This document shows positions 23,157-30,343 of a stretch of 30,458 nucleotides of DNA, piece by piece. The position numbers and the translations under genes were made by a program. The DNA is from JALCOL01 sp022649665. GTDB taxonomy: Bacteria > Bacillota > Bacilli > Lactobacillales > Enterococcaceae. The DNA lies in assembly GCA_030372335.1 (NCBI GenBank), contig JAUDCW010000022.1; one strand, 5' to 3'. The notes under the pieces were generated by a model. That model ran no database searches. It was given only the letters and a program-made list of their open reading frames with translations, and had not been told where the DNA came from. Each line of letters opens with the position of its first letter. Positions within the stretch are counted from its first letter, which is position 1.

Positions 23157-24395
23157 GTGGGAATCATTGGGTTTGATTTATTCAGACCACGGCAGATCTG
23201 GGAACGAAATCTGATCGTTTTATGGCTGGGAACATTTATGGCAGGGGTCGGTTTCAGCTTGATCATGCCGTTCATGTCGCTTTATATCGATACATTGGGA
23301 GATTTCAACCGCGCAGAATTAAGTTTTTGGAGCGGACTGACTTATTCGGCAACTTTTTTTGTCACGGCAGTGATCTCTCCTTGGTGGGGGCGTTTAGCAG
23401 ACCGAAAAGGCCGTAAACTGATGCTTTTGCGCGCCAGCTTCGGAATGGCGATCGTGATCGGCTTGATGGGAACAGTCACCAGTGTGTATCAGCTGGTCGG
23501 TTTGCGGTTTCTGCAAGGAATTTTTTCCGGCTACATCAGCAATGCGACTGCCTTGATGGCGACGGAAGCGCCGCGCGAGAAAAGTGGTCAAGTTTTAGGG
23601 ACGCTCTCGACGGGCGGCGTGAGCGGCACGCTTCTGGGACCTTTGATCGGCGGCGTGATCGCTTCTGTCGTCGGCTACCGCTATACGTTTTTTACGACCG
23701 GAACGATCATGCTGGTGATCTTCTTCTTGAGTTTGATCTTTGTGAAAGAGGATTTCAAACCGGTGCCCCTCCAAAAGCAGAATCGAACCGGCAGCAGCTT
23801 TTTCAAAGCCCTGGCCCATCCACGGCTGATCATCGGGATGCTGATCACCACGATGATCATCCAAGCTTCGAACAACTCGATCAGTCCGATCCTCAGTTTG
23901 TATGTTCGCGAGATCTTGCACGGTCAAGGGAACGTGACGCTGGTCAGCGGTGTGATCGCCGCGCTTCCCGGCGTCGCCACACTGCTCGCCGCCCCGCAGT
24001 TCGGGCGGCTGGGCGACCGGATCGGTTCTGACAAGATCTTAAAAATCGGTTTGGCATGTGCGATTCTGCTCTATCTGCCGATGGCGGCTGTCCAAAATAT
24101 TTGGCAGCTCGCGATCTTGCGGTTTTTGGTCGGCATCACCGATGCATGCCTGGTGCCGTCTGTTCAGTCGCTGCTGGCTAAGTATTCACCAAGCGAGTCG
24201 GCCGGGATGGTCTTCAGCTATAATCAATCATTCCAGTCGATCGGCAATGTCATGGGTCCGTTTATCGGCTCAACGGTCTCGAGTTTGATGGGCTACCGGC
24301 AAGTATTTATCTCCACTTCCGTGCTTGTTTTGATCAACTTTTTATTAGTCAGAAAAAACACGACCGAATTGAATCATACACACGGAGACTTATGA
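23157..24395 (+). CDS. MFS multidrug efflux transporter, PmrA/MdtG type
   Basis: 412-aa major facilitator with about 12 membrane helices. Motif A is GRLADRKGRKLMLL between helices 2 and 3, and the segment RFLQGIFSGYISNATALMAT followed by KSGQVLGTLSTGG is the pattern of the pneumococcal PmrA / E. coli MdtG drug-proton antiporters. A second motif-A-like FGRLGDRIG lies mid-protein. Drug export is the family role; the real substrate is unknown. The start is uncertain: the only nearby in-frame start is GTG at 23157, but it overlaps the GGGGG of the best ribosome site (AAGGGGG, 23151-23157). An ATT at 23166 would have ideal spacing but is a rare start codon. The gene follows the nudF terminator; a TATACT at 23120 may be its -10. 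Confidence 0.88.
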   Translation: MGIIGFDLFRPRQIWERNLIVLWLGTFMAGVGFSLIMPFMSLYIDTLGDFNRAELSFWSGLTYSATFFVTAVISPWWGRLADRKGRKLMLLRASFGMAIVIGLMGTVTSVYQLVGLRFLQGIFSGYISNATALMATEAPREKSGQVLGTLSTGGVSGTLLGPLIGGVIASVVGYRYTFFTTGTIMLVIFFLSLIFVKEDFKPVPLQKQNRTGSSFFKALAHPRLIIGMLITTMIIQASNNSISPILSLYVREILHGQGNVTLVSGVIAALPGVATLLAAPQFGRLGDRIGSDKILKIGLACAILLYLPMAAVQNIWQLAILRFLVGITDACLVPSVQSLLAKYSPSESAGMVFSYNQSFQSIGNVMGPFIGSTVSSLMGYRQVFISTSVLVLINFLLVRKNTTELNHTHGDL

Positions 24396-24396
24396 T

Positions 24397-24426
24397 TTGA
24401 CGGAAAAAAGACTTTCAGTCTAAACT
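24397..24426 (+). promoter_or_regulatory. Probable promoter of the flavodoxin gene
   Basis: TTGACG (24397-24402, five of six matches) and TAAACT (24421-24426, four of six) with an 18-base spacer, about 40 nt upstream of the flavodoxin start. Confidence 0.5.
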
Positions 24427-24467
24427 GTGAGTAAAGAATCGAACGAATAGAAAGGATGAATGAATTT

Positions 24468-24914
24468 ATGGCTTTAGCAAAAATCGTTTATGCAAGTATG
24501 ACCGGAAATACGGAGCAGGCCGCGGACCTCTTTGAAGAAACGCTGCAAGCTTCCGGAATGACTGTGGAAAAAGAACAGGTCGATGATTCAGATGCTGATT
24601 TTTATGATGACGCAGACTTGATCGTTTATGCAACGTACACGACCGGGATGGGCGATACTCCGGAAGAAGCAGAAGATTTTTTGGATGATATCGAAGAGAA
24701 GGACTTTTCCGGCAAACCGTTTGTCGTGATCGGCTCCGGTGACAGCGAAATGCATGAAGACACATTTTGCTTTGCTGCGATCGATGCAGCTAAGATTTTT
24801 GAAAAAACGGGGGCAAAAGAACTCGCACCAGTTTATAAAATCAACAATGCGCCTGAAGGGGAAGAAAAAGACGGCTTGATCGAATTGGCAAAAGAAGTCG
24901 CTAAAAAATTCTGA
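24468..24914 (+). CDS. Flavodoxin
   Basis: 148-aa FMN-binding electron carrier of the short-chain flavodoxin type. The phosphate loop SMTGNTE (10-16) follows the first beta strand AKIVYA; YTTGMGDTPEEAEDF (about 57-71) and GSGDSEMHEDTFC (about 87-99) provide the two isoalloxazine-binding loops. The protein is acidic, as usual. I chose ATG 24468 over the in-frame ATG at 24456 because AAAGGA lies at 24451-24456, overlapping the earlier codon but about 11 nt before the later one, and because the resulting MALAKIVYASMTGNTE is the normal flavodoxin N-terminus. Single gene with its own promoter and terminator; redox partner not evident here. Confidence 0.94.
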   Translation: MALAKIVYASMTGNTEQAADLFEETLQASGMTVEKEQVDDSDADFYDDADLIVYATYTTGMGDTPEEAEDFLDDIEEKDFSGKPFVVIGSGDSEMHEDTFCFAAIDAAKIFEKTGAKELAPVYKINNAPEGEEKDGLIELAKEVAKKF

Positions 24915-24939
24915 TTTTGAAATAAAGGCTGGATATTCG

Positions 24940-24977
24940 AAGGGGAGCGGTGGCAATTTGTCACGCTTCCCTTTTTT
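24940..24977 (+). terminator. Terminator between flavodoxin and glpK
   Basis: AAGGGGAGCG and CGCTTCCCTT pair (one G-T wobble), continuing through TGGC/GTCA inside, and are followed by six T. The T-run ends only 5 nt before the glpK ribosome site, so the hairpin is the last structure before glpK translation begins. Confidence 0.85.
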
Positions 24978-24994
24978 GCGAAAAGGAGGAAGCA

Positions 24995-26491
24995 ATGAAA
25001 AAATATATCATGTCGATCGATCAAGGAACGACTAGTTCGCGTGCGATCGTTTTTGATAAAGCTGGCCGCGTGGCGGCCCGTTCGCAGAAGGAAGTTTCAC
25101 AAACTTTTCCGCATCCTGGCTGGGTCGAACAAGATCCGCTGGAAATTTGGCAATCAGTCTTGTCAGTGATCGCCGGGGCAATGATCGATGGACATATGAA
25201 GCCTGATGAGATCAATTGTCTCGGGATCTCCAATCAGCGGGAAACGACGATCATCTGGGAGAAGGAAACGGGTCGGCCGATCTATCCGGCGATCGTCTGG
25301 CAATCGAAACAGACGAGCGGCATCGCTGAAGCGTGGCACAAAAAATATGCCGCTTTGATCCAAGCCAAAACAGGGTTGATCGTCGATGCTTATTTTTCCG
25401 CGACTAAGATCCGCTGGATCCTCGATCATCTTCCAGGTGCACAAGCCCGTGCAGAAAAAGACGAGCTTCTGTTCGGAACGATCGATACATGGCTGCTTTG
25501 GAAATTGACCGATGGGAAAGTCCATGCGACGGACTATACAAATGCCAGTCGGACGATGCTCTTCAATATTTATACGTTGACTTGGGATGCAGAACTTTTG
25601 AAGTTGTTCAATATCCCGGAAGCGCTGCTGCCGAAAGTCTGCGAGAACTCGACGATCTTCGGCTATACGAAAGACTATCATTTTTACGGGGAAGAAGTGC
25701 CGATCGCAGGACTCGTTGGTGATCAGCAGGCGGCTTTGATCGGCCAGCAGGCTTTTGAAAAAGGAATGGTCAAAAACACTTACGGCACAGGTGCATTTAT
25801 CGTGATGAATACTGGTACAGAAGCGATCAATAATCAGGCGGGACTTTTAACGACGATCGCCTATGGTCTTGACGGCAAAGTCAATTACGCCCTTGAAGGC
25901 AGTATCTTTGTCGCCGGCTCAGCGGTTCAGTGGCTGCGGGATGGACTGCATTTCTTTCAAGATGCGGCGGATTCGGAGGCGCTAGCTGAAGAGGTCAACG
26001 ACTCTGAAGGCGTTTATGTCGTGCCGGCATTTACCGGATTGGGGGCACCGTATTGGGATCAAGAAGCGCGCGGTGCGATTTTCGGACTGACGCGCGGCAC
26101 GACCAGTGCGCATTTGACGCGTGCAACGCTTGAAGCGATCGCTTATCAAACTTGTGATGTCGCTCTGACGATGGAAAAAGTTTCGCATATTCCGCTGAAG
26201 GAACTGCATGTTGATGGCGGCGCCTCGCGCAATGACCTTTTGATGCAGTTTCAGGCGGATATTTTAAATCTGCCCGTCAGAAGGCGCAAATTTACTGAGA
26301 GCACCTCGCTTGGAGCGGCGATCATGGCAGCTTTGGCGGTCGATTTTTGGCAGCCGAAAGATTTGCCGCAACTGAAAACGTTGGAAGACAGCCGCACCTT
26401 TATGCCGCAAATGGCAGAAGACGAACGTGCCAAGCGGTATAACGGCTGGCAGCAAGCGGTCCAAGCAACGATGAGCTATAAAAATAATTGA
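24995..26491 (+). CDS. glpK: Glycerol kinase
   Basis: Phosphorylates glycerol to glycerol-3-phosphate with ATP. 498 aa. Signatures: DQGTTSSRAI (9-18), NQRETTIIW (80-88), WQSKQT (102-107), VGDQQAALIGQ, GTGAFIVMNTG, and VDGGASRNDLLMQFQADIL. His229 in DYHFYG sits where enterococcal GlpK is phosphorylated and activated by PEP/HPr of the sugar phosphotransferase system, so the enzyme is probably PTS-controlled. I chose ATG 24995 because AAAAGGAGGA lies 5-13 nt upstream and an earlier in-frame ATG (24950) falls inside the preceding terminator. Unlike the usual enterococcal glpK-glpO-glpF order, no oxidase or facilitator gene follows. Confidence 0.97.
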   Translation: MKKYIMSIDQGTTSSRAIVFDKAGRVAARSQKEVSQTFPHPGWVEQDPLEIWQSVLSVIAGAMIDGHMKPDEINCLGISNQRETTIIWEKETGRPIYPAIVWQSKQTSGIAEAWHKKYAALIQAKTGLIVDAYFSATKIRWILDHLPGAQARAEKDELLFGTIDTWLLWKLTDGKVHATDYTNASRTMLFNIYTLTWDAELLKLFNIPEALLPKVCENSTIFGYTKDYHFYGEEVPIAGLVGDQQAALIGQQAFEKGMVKNTYGTGAFIVMNTGTEAINNQAGLLTTIAYGLDGKVNYALEGSIFVAGSAVQWLRDGLHFFQDAADSEALAEEVNDSEGVYVVPAFTGLGAPYWDQEARGAIFGLTRGTTSAHLTRATLEAIAYQTCDVALTMEKVSHIPLKELHVDGGASRNDLLMQFQADILNLPVRRRKFTESTSLGAAIMAALAVDFWQPKDLPQLKTLEDSRTFMPQMAEDERAKRYNGWQQAVQATMSYKNN

Positions 26492-26508
26492 AAAAAGCCG
26501 CAGAAAAC

Positions 26509-26536
26509 TTGAAAAAATTTTCAGCACTGCTATCCT
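26509..26536 (+). promoter_or_regulatory. Probable promoter of the DUF1275 gene
   Basis: TTGAAA (26509-26514) and TATCCT (26531-26536) with a 16-base spacer, placing transcription start near 26543. This favours the downstream ATG (26573) over the GTG at 26552 as the start codon. Confidence 0.5.
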
Positions 26537-26572
26537 ATTAAAGGATAAAGTGTGAAAAGAGGCCAACGATCA

Positions 26573-27271
26573 ATGGAAGAAATCAAAATCAATTATCATG
26601 ATGGTCCCCCGGCAGCCGTGGTGCTGACATTTGTCGGCGGCTTTCTCGATGCGTATACGTTCACGCTGCATGACGGTGCATTTGCCACGGCGCAGACGGG
26701 AAATGTCATTACAGCGATGATCAGTTTAGTCAATTTGAACTTTTACGGGGTTTTCTTGAAAGTCATGCCGATCGTGGCATTTGCTTTTGGGATCTTCAGC
26801 GCTCATCTTTTAGAAGATCGTTTTATGCGCCGCGAGTTCAATATTTGGCGGCTCGTGGTCCTCGGGATCGAGACGACGGTCTTTTTCGTTTTGGGTTTTG
26901 CCAGAATAGGAGTGCCTGATACGCTGGTCACGATCCCGATTTCATTCACAGCCGGGCTTCAAATGACGAGCTTCGGAACGGTTCGCGGTTTGGCGTATGC
27001 TAACTTGTTCACAACAGGCAACTTAAAAAAACTAATCGACAATCTATATTTCACGTTGACACGCGGTTCGGCGGAAGCCAAAAGTAAATTGAAGCAATTT
27101 TTTTGGATCATTCTGACGTTCATCAGCGGCGCATTGATCTCGGCTTGGCTTTCAAAAGTGATCGGTGTACGGGCGATCTGGCTCTGCGCACTCTTGATCG
27201 GCGGCTTCACTTTGGTGCAGGGATATTACATTTTCCGGTTTTTCCGTGAATATCAGCATAATGATTTTTAA
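26573..27271 (+). CDS. DUF1275 (YoaK-like) membrane protein
   Basis: 232-aa integral membrane protein of the YoaK/DUF1275 family with about six hydrophobic segments. The family signature is clear near the N-terminus: GGFLDAYTF followed by FATAQTGNVI, and later LQMTSFGTVRGLAYANLFTTGNLK. Function is unknown; the family is often called a putative transporter. ATG 26573 is chosen because AGAGG is 10 nt upstream and the promoter leaves almost no leader for the in-frame GTG at 26552, which would add seven residues. There is no obvious terminator between it and the cyclophilin gene. Confidence 0.88.
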   Translation: MEEIKINYHDGPPAAVVLTFVGGFLDAYTFTLHDGAFATAQTGNVITAMISLVNLNFYGVFLKVMPIVAFAFGIFSAHLLEDRFMRREFNIWRLVVLGIETTVFFVLGFARIGVPDTLVTIPISFTAGLQMTSFGTVRGLAYANLFTTGNLKKLIDNLYFTLTRGSAEAKSKLKQFFWIILTFISGALISAWLSKVIGVRAIWLCALLIGGFTLVQGYYIFRFFREYQHNDF

Positions 27272-27273
27272 AA

Positions 27274-27302
27274 TAGCCAGCACTGCGAATTTTTAGTATG
27301 AT
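27274..27302 (+). promoter_or_regulatory. Possible promoter of the cyclophilin gene
   Basis: TAGCCA (27274-27279) and TATGAT (27297-27302), 17 bases apart, within the 54-nt gap before the ribosome site. The -10 has five of six matches and the -35 four of six. Confidence 0.4.
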
Positions 27303-27328
27303 GAAGAAAATCAAAGGAGGAATCATTG

Positions 27329-27928
27329 ATGACTGAAGAAACGAAATTTCCACAATTAACACTAGAAGATGCAAAAGGACCGAAAGCAGTGATCACAACG
27401 AACTTAGGTGATATTACGATCCAATTATTTCCTGAACAAGCCCCTAAAACCGTCGAAAATTTTACAGAGCTTGCAAAAAAGGGCTATTATAACGGCGTGA
27501 TCTTCCACCGGGTGATCCCAGACTTTATGATCCAAGGCGGCGACCCGACTGGAACAGGCATGGGCGGCGAAAGCGTCTACGGAAAAACGTTTGAAGATGA
27601 ATTTTCACGCGAACTTTTCAATCTTTACGGGGCTCTTTCGATGGCGAATGCAGGTCCAAATACGAACGGCAGCCAGTTTTTCATTGTACAGGCAAGCGAA
27701 ACGCCGGCCCAAATGCTGGAGCAGCTGAAACAAGCGGGGTATCCTGAAGAAATCATCGAGGCTTACCAAGAAAATGGCGGCACGCCTTGGCTTGATTTCC
27801 GGCACACCGTTTTTGGTCAAGTAGCGGACGGCATGGACACCGTCGAAAAAATCGCAAAAGTAAAAACAGGTGCGCAAGATAAACCGGTCGAAGACGTTGT
27901 GATCGAAAAAGTCGAAATCAGTGAATAG
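27329..27928 (+). CDS. Cyclophilin-type peptidyl-prolyl cis-trans isomerase
   Basis: 199-aa cytoplasmic cyclophilin that speeds proline isomerisation in proteins. Core motifs: GVIFHRVIPDFMIQGGDPTG with the catalytic Arg in FHRV, GTGMGGES, LSMANAGPNTNGSQFFI, and HTVFGQV near residue 154. There is no signal peptide. It is longer than the 145-165 aa of simple bacterial PpiB because of an insertion of about 30 residues (about 131-152, AQMLEQLKQAGYPEEI onward) before the HTVFG strand. I believe this is shared by other Lactobacillales cyclophilins. The start ATG 27329 has AAAGGAGG 8 nt upstream; a TTG codon directly before it is less likely. It ends 5 nt before repeat copy 3. Confidence 0.95.
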   Translation: MTEETKFPQLTLEDAKGPKAVITTNLGDITIQLFPEQAPKTVENFTELAKKGYYNGVIFHRVIPDFMIQGGDPTGTGMGGESVYGKTFEDEFSRELFNLYGALSMANAGPNTNGSQFFIVQASETPAQMLEQLKQAGYPEEIIEAYQENGGTPWLDFRHTVFGQVADGMDTVEKIAKVKTGAQDKPVEDVVIEKVEISE

Positions 27929-27933
27929 CAAAA

Positions 27934-28094
27934 GAGGTTGAGACAAAAGTGTCCAGCTTCAAGAAATAAGAAGAAAAATCCGAAAATAGTTTCTCATATT
28001 TTTGAGATTTTTCAGCTCCTAATCCGAAGAAGCTGCTTTTGAAACACCGTTTATTCGGAAAAAGAGGCTGGGACAGAAGTCATGTCCCAGCCTC
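27934..28094 (+). repeat. 161-bp palindromic intergenic repeat, copy 3 (cyclophilin/patB junction)
   Basis: Third copy of the family at 7347 and 18107, plus orientation, starting 5 nt after the cyclophilin stop. The left end GAGGTTGAGACAAAAGT is identical to copy 1. It has a few more changes in the middle (around 28010-28024, including one extra base) that weaken the large inner arm, while the last 50 bases before the loop match copy 1 exactly. The terminal hairpin has the copy-1 stem with its loop in the opposite orientation. Confidence 0.9.
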
Positions 28095-28098
28095 TTTT
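28060..28098. terminator. Bidirectional terminator between cyclophilin and patB (repeat copy 3)
   Basis: AAAAGAGGCTGGGACA (28060-28075) pairs perfectly with 28083-28098 around GAAGTCA. A/T runs on both sides allow termination of both convergent genes. It forms the right end of repeat copy 3. Confidence 0.85.
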
Positions 28099-28126
28099 GC
28101 TGAAAAGATCTCCAGAAATGAAAACT

Positions 28127-29302
28127 TTATTTAGCGAAAGCATTTTGGATCCGCCGCAAGGCTTCCACGACATTTTCCTGCGGGCAAGCAATGTTGAGAC
28201 GCATATGGCCGCTGCCGGCTGGACCGAAGCTGATGCCGGGATTGAGGACGACTTTCGCTTCGTGGATCATTTTTTCTTCCAGCGCGCTGTCACTCAGTCC
28301 ATAAGCAGAAAAGTCGAGCCAAATCAGATAAGTGCCTTCGGGGATCATCATTTTGATTTTCGGCAGATGAGTTTTCAAAAAATCACGCACGAGGATCATA
28401 TTTTCTTCGAGATAGATCAGCAGATCAGCGAGCCATTTGTCCCCGAGCTCGTAAGCCGCTTGGGTCCCGGCATAGCCGAAAGTGTTGATTTCGTCTTGTT
28501 TGTTCATCAGCATGACGTCTTTGATCGCTTGGCGCATCGCTTGATTTCTTACAAAAATCATCGAGTTTTTGATGCCGGCAAGATTGAAAGTTTTAGTGGG
28601 CGCGGCTAAAGTCACAGCGAAATCATCAAAATCTCCGCAATTCAAAAATGTGGTAAATATATTTCCGGGATAAATCAAATCTTGATGGATCTCATCGCTG
28701 ATCACTTTGACTTGATACTTTCTGCAAAGCTCACCCAGCTGGTGCAGTTCGGCTTTCGTCCAAACGCGGCCGCCAGGATTGTGCGGACTGCACAAAATGA
28801 ATAATTTAACGTTTTCCTTTTTGAACTTTTCTTCGATATCTGGAAAGTCAAAAAGAAATTTTCCATGATTTGTTTCCAAAGCAGAACGAACTAGTTTCCG
28901 GTCATTCGCTTGTACGACGTTTGTAAAAGGCGGATAGACGGGATCGTTGATCATGACCGCCTCGCCCGGTGCGCTCAGGGCTTGGAGGACGACCGCGATC
29001 GCCGGCACGACTCCTGAAATGAACAAAGTTTCGTCTCTTGTATATGAAATATGATGATGACGCTTTTGCCAATCGATGACCGCTTGATATAAATCGTCAC
29101 CGGCGAATGTATAACCAAGTACTCCCTGGTCTAAAACTTTCTGCAGTTTTTCGCGGATCGGCTGAAAAGCACAAAAATCCATATCGGCGATCCACATTGG
29201 AAGCAAATCCTCTTCGTGATAGGTAGAGTCCAGGGTATCCCATTTGATGCAATTCGTACCTAAGCGCTGAGGCATTCTAGAAAAATCATTGCTAGCATTC
29301 AT
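28127..29302 (-). CDS. patB: PatB/MalY-type aminotransferase, probable cystathionine/cysteine C-S lyase
   Basis: 391-aa PLP enzyme of fold type I. MalY/PatB signatures: KWDTLDSTY near 20-28, PMWIADMDF (35-43), SGVVPAIAVVLQAL, CSPHNPGGRVW (171-181), ISDEIHQDLIYPG (201-213) and the PLP-binding Lys237 in APTKTFNLAGIKN. Such enzymes cleave cystathionine or other cysteine conjugates into pyruvate, ammonia and a thiol; E. coli MalY also modulates MalT, which has no counterpart here. The start at 29302 is chosen because AAAGGATG lies 9 nt upstream; an earlier in-frame ATG (29311) overlaps that ribosome site. Monocistronic; convergent with the cyclophilin and divergent from the S1-domain gene. Confidence 0.92.
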   Translation of the reverse strand: MNASNDFSRMPQRLGTNCIKWDTLDSTYHEEDLLPMWIADMDFCAFQPIREKLQKVLDQGVLGYTFAGDDLYQAVIDWQKRHHHISYTRDETLFISGVVPAIAVVLQALSAPGEAVMINDPVYPPFTNVVQANDRKLVRSALETNHGKFLFDFPDIEEKFKKENVKLFILCSPHNPGGRVWTKAELHQLGELCRKYQVKVISDEIHQDLIYPGNIFTTFLNCGDFDDFAVTLAAPTKTFNLAGIKNSMIFVRNQAMRQAIKDVMLMNKQDEINTFGYAGTQAAYELGDKWLADLLIYLEENMILVRDFLKTHLPKIKMMIPEGTYLIWLDFSAYGLSDSALEEKMIHEAKVVLNPGISFGPAGSGHMRLNIACPQENVVEALRRIQNAFAK

Positions 29303-29374
29303 TTTATTCATCCTTTCAGAAGTCGAAATAATCTCGCGAACGGGCAAAGACAAAACGAGTGATCTCTAGTATAG

Positions 29375-29380
29375 TATAAT
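29375..29380 (+). promoter_or_regulatory. -10 element upstream of the S1-domain gene
   Basis: A perfect TATAAT lies 27 nt before the ATG, inside the repeated TATAGTATAAT. No good -35 is visible at 16-18 bases, so only the -10 is reported. The opposite strand reads TATACTATACTA here, which could serve divergent patB. Confidence 0.4.
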
Positions 29381-29406
29381 GGAAGAAGAAAGAAAGTGGG
29401 AAGAAA

Positions 29407-29787
29407 ATGGATTATCGAATCGGTATGATCATTACTGGGAAAGTTACGGGGATCCAACCATACGGGGTCTTTGTCGAGCTTGATAAAAACCGTCAAGGAT
29501 TAATACATATTTCCGAAATACAGCATGGCTTTACAAAAGATATCGGAAAGATGCTGAAAGTGGGAGACACGGTCAAAGTCCAAATCATCGATATCGAAGA
29601 ATTTACCAAAAAAATCAGTTTGTCGCTCCGTTCGCTTGAAAAAAATTATCCGTCGGGCGGCCAGCGGCGCAAACATTATTTTACGAACCGCAAGAACCAT
29701 ATTGGCTTTGAATCGTTGGAAAGAATGATGCCGATCTGGGTTGCTGAAGAAAAGAAGCGGTTGAAGAAGATGAAGGAAAAAGGCTGA
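29407..29787 (+). CDS. cvfD: S1-domain RNA-binding protein (CvfD/YugI type)
   Basis: 126-aa protein with one S1 RNA-binding domain (about residues 5-73): GMIITGKVTGIQPYGVFVEL, GLIHISEI, VGDTVKVQIIDIE and KISLSLRSL are the classic OB-fold strands. A basic tail (about 84-126, RRKHYFTNRKNH and EEKKRLKKMKEKG) follows. The layout matches B. subtilis YugI (general stress protein 13) and pneumococcal CvfD, a post-transcriptional regulator of stress and virulence gene expression. The ribosome site AGTGGGAAG is modest. It lies 92 nt upstream of the next gene, which has its own extended -10 promoter. Confidence 0.9.
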   Translation: MDYRIGMIITGKVTGIQPYGVFVELDKNRQGLIHISEIQHGFTKDIGKMLKVGDTVKVQIIDIEEFTKKISLSLRSLEKNYPSGGQRRKHYFTNRKNHIGFESLERMMPIWVAEEKKRLKKMKEKG

Positions 29788-29804
29788 AAACTGTTGTAAT
29801 CGGA

Positions 29805-29833
29805 GTGAATTTTTTCAGAAACTATGCTATAAT
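29805..29833 (+). promoter_or_regulatory. Extended -10 promoter of the 121-aa gene
   Basis: TATAAT (29828-29833) is preceded by TGC (29825-29827), an extended -10, with a weak GTGAAT (29805-29810) 17 bases upstream. Confidence 0.6.
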
Positions 29834-29879
29834 AGCTTCAAATAAAAAATGAGCTGTTTACATCAGATGAGGTGAGACC

Positions 29880-30245
29880 GTGGTTAACAAAAAAGTAGCT
29901 GGAACGATCATCTTGACAAATGCGGATGGAGAAAAGCAGTTTTTGATGGATGTACACGATCAGGATTATTCTTTTATCACAACGAGTATCGCAGACGATA
30001 TGACGGGTTTAGCCAGTATACTTGAATATTTCAAAAAAATATTACGAGTCGATACGAGTTCTTTGCGGCTGTTTGATCTGGCCAACGCGAAATTTGCTGA
30101 AGGAACCGTGCCGTTGTTCGTTTTTGAAGCAGATAAAGTCAGCAAAGATGAAAATATCCTGCCCGCGGGCTTCCAATGGACCCGTTCACCGACGATGCGC
30201 AATCTGCTTGAACAAATCAATTTTGAGGGAGTCCCTTTTTTCTAA
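29880..30245 (+). CDS. Unknown 121-aa protein
   Basis: I do not recognise a characterised family. The protein is soluble, without signal or membrane segments. Strand-rich segments (GTIILTNADGEKQFLM; VPLFVFEADK; LPAGFQWTRS) and their order are reminiscent of the beta strands of the Nudix fold, but there is no Nudix box, so any such relation would be degenerate and catalytically dead; this is a weak inference. The start is GTG at 29880 with GAGGTGA about 5 nt upstream. It is monocistronic, with its own promoter and a terminator 16 nt after the stop. Confidence 0.8.
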   Translation: MVNKKVAGTIILTNADGEKQFLMDVHDQDYSFITTSIADDMTGLASILEYFKKILRVDTSSLRLFDLANAKFAEGTVPLFVFEADKVSKDENILPAGFQWTRSPTMRNLLEQINFEGVPFF

Positions 30246-30260
30246 TCAATGAATCCAATT

Positions 30261-30297
30261 GATCGGAGCTGATCTTTTCAGCTTCCGGTCTTTTTTT
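30261..30297 (+). terminator. Rho-independent terminator after the 121-aa gene
   Basis: GATCGGA-GCTGA pairs with TCAGCTTCCGGTC (one wobble, one bulged A) around a short T-rich loop, followed by seven T. Confidence 0.88.
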
Positions 30298-30309
30298 AAA
30301 AGAAATTTG

Positions 30310-30338
30310 TTGACGAACAAAATGTTTATTGTTATAGT
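30310..30338 (+). promoter_or_regulatory. Strong promoter P1 near right edge
   Basis: TTGACG (30310-30315), 17-base spacer, TATAGT (30333-30338), each with five of six matches. Predicted start is near 30345, right at a hairpin-forming stretch (30344-30377). It reads towards the right edge, where the gene it serves is not visible. Confidence 0.7.
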
Positions 30339-30343
30339 ATTAA

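Noticed and set aside
24396..24467. AGACTTTCAGTCT near 24410-24422 as a terminator for the MFS gene.
   Set aside because: The stem is only 5 bp with a 3-nt loop and has no T-run; it more likely lies in the spacer of the flavodoxin promoter.
24950..24994. An N-terminal extension of glycerol kinase starting at ATG 24950.
   Set aside because: The added residues would be encoded by the terminator hairpin, and the strong AAAAGGAGGA site points to ATG 24995.
7347..28094. An insertion sequence or CRISPR array as explanation of the three repeats.
   Set aside because: No transposase frame lies in or near them, copies are about 10 kb apart rather than arrayed with spacers, and no obvious target duplication is visible by eye.
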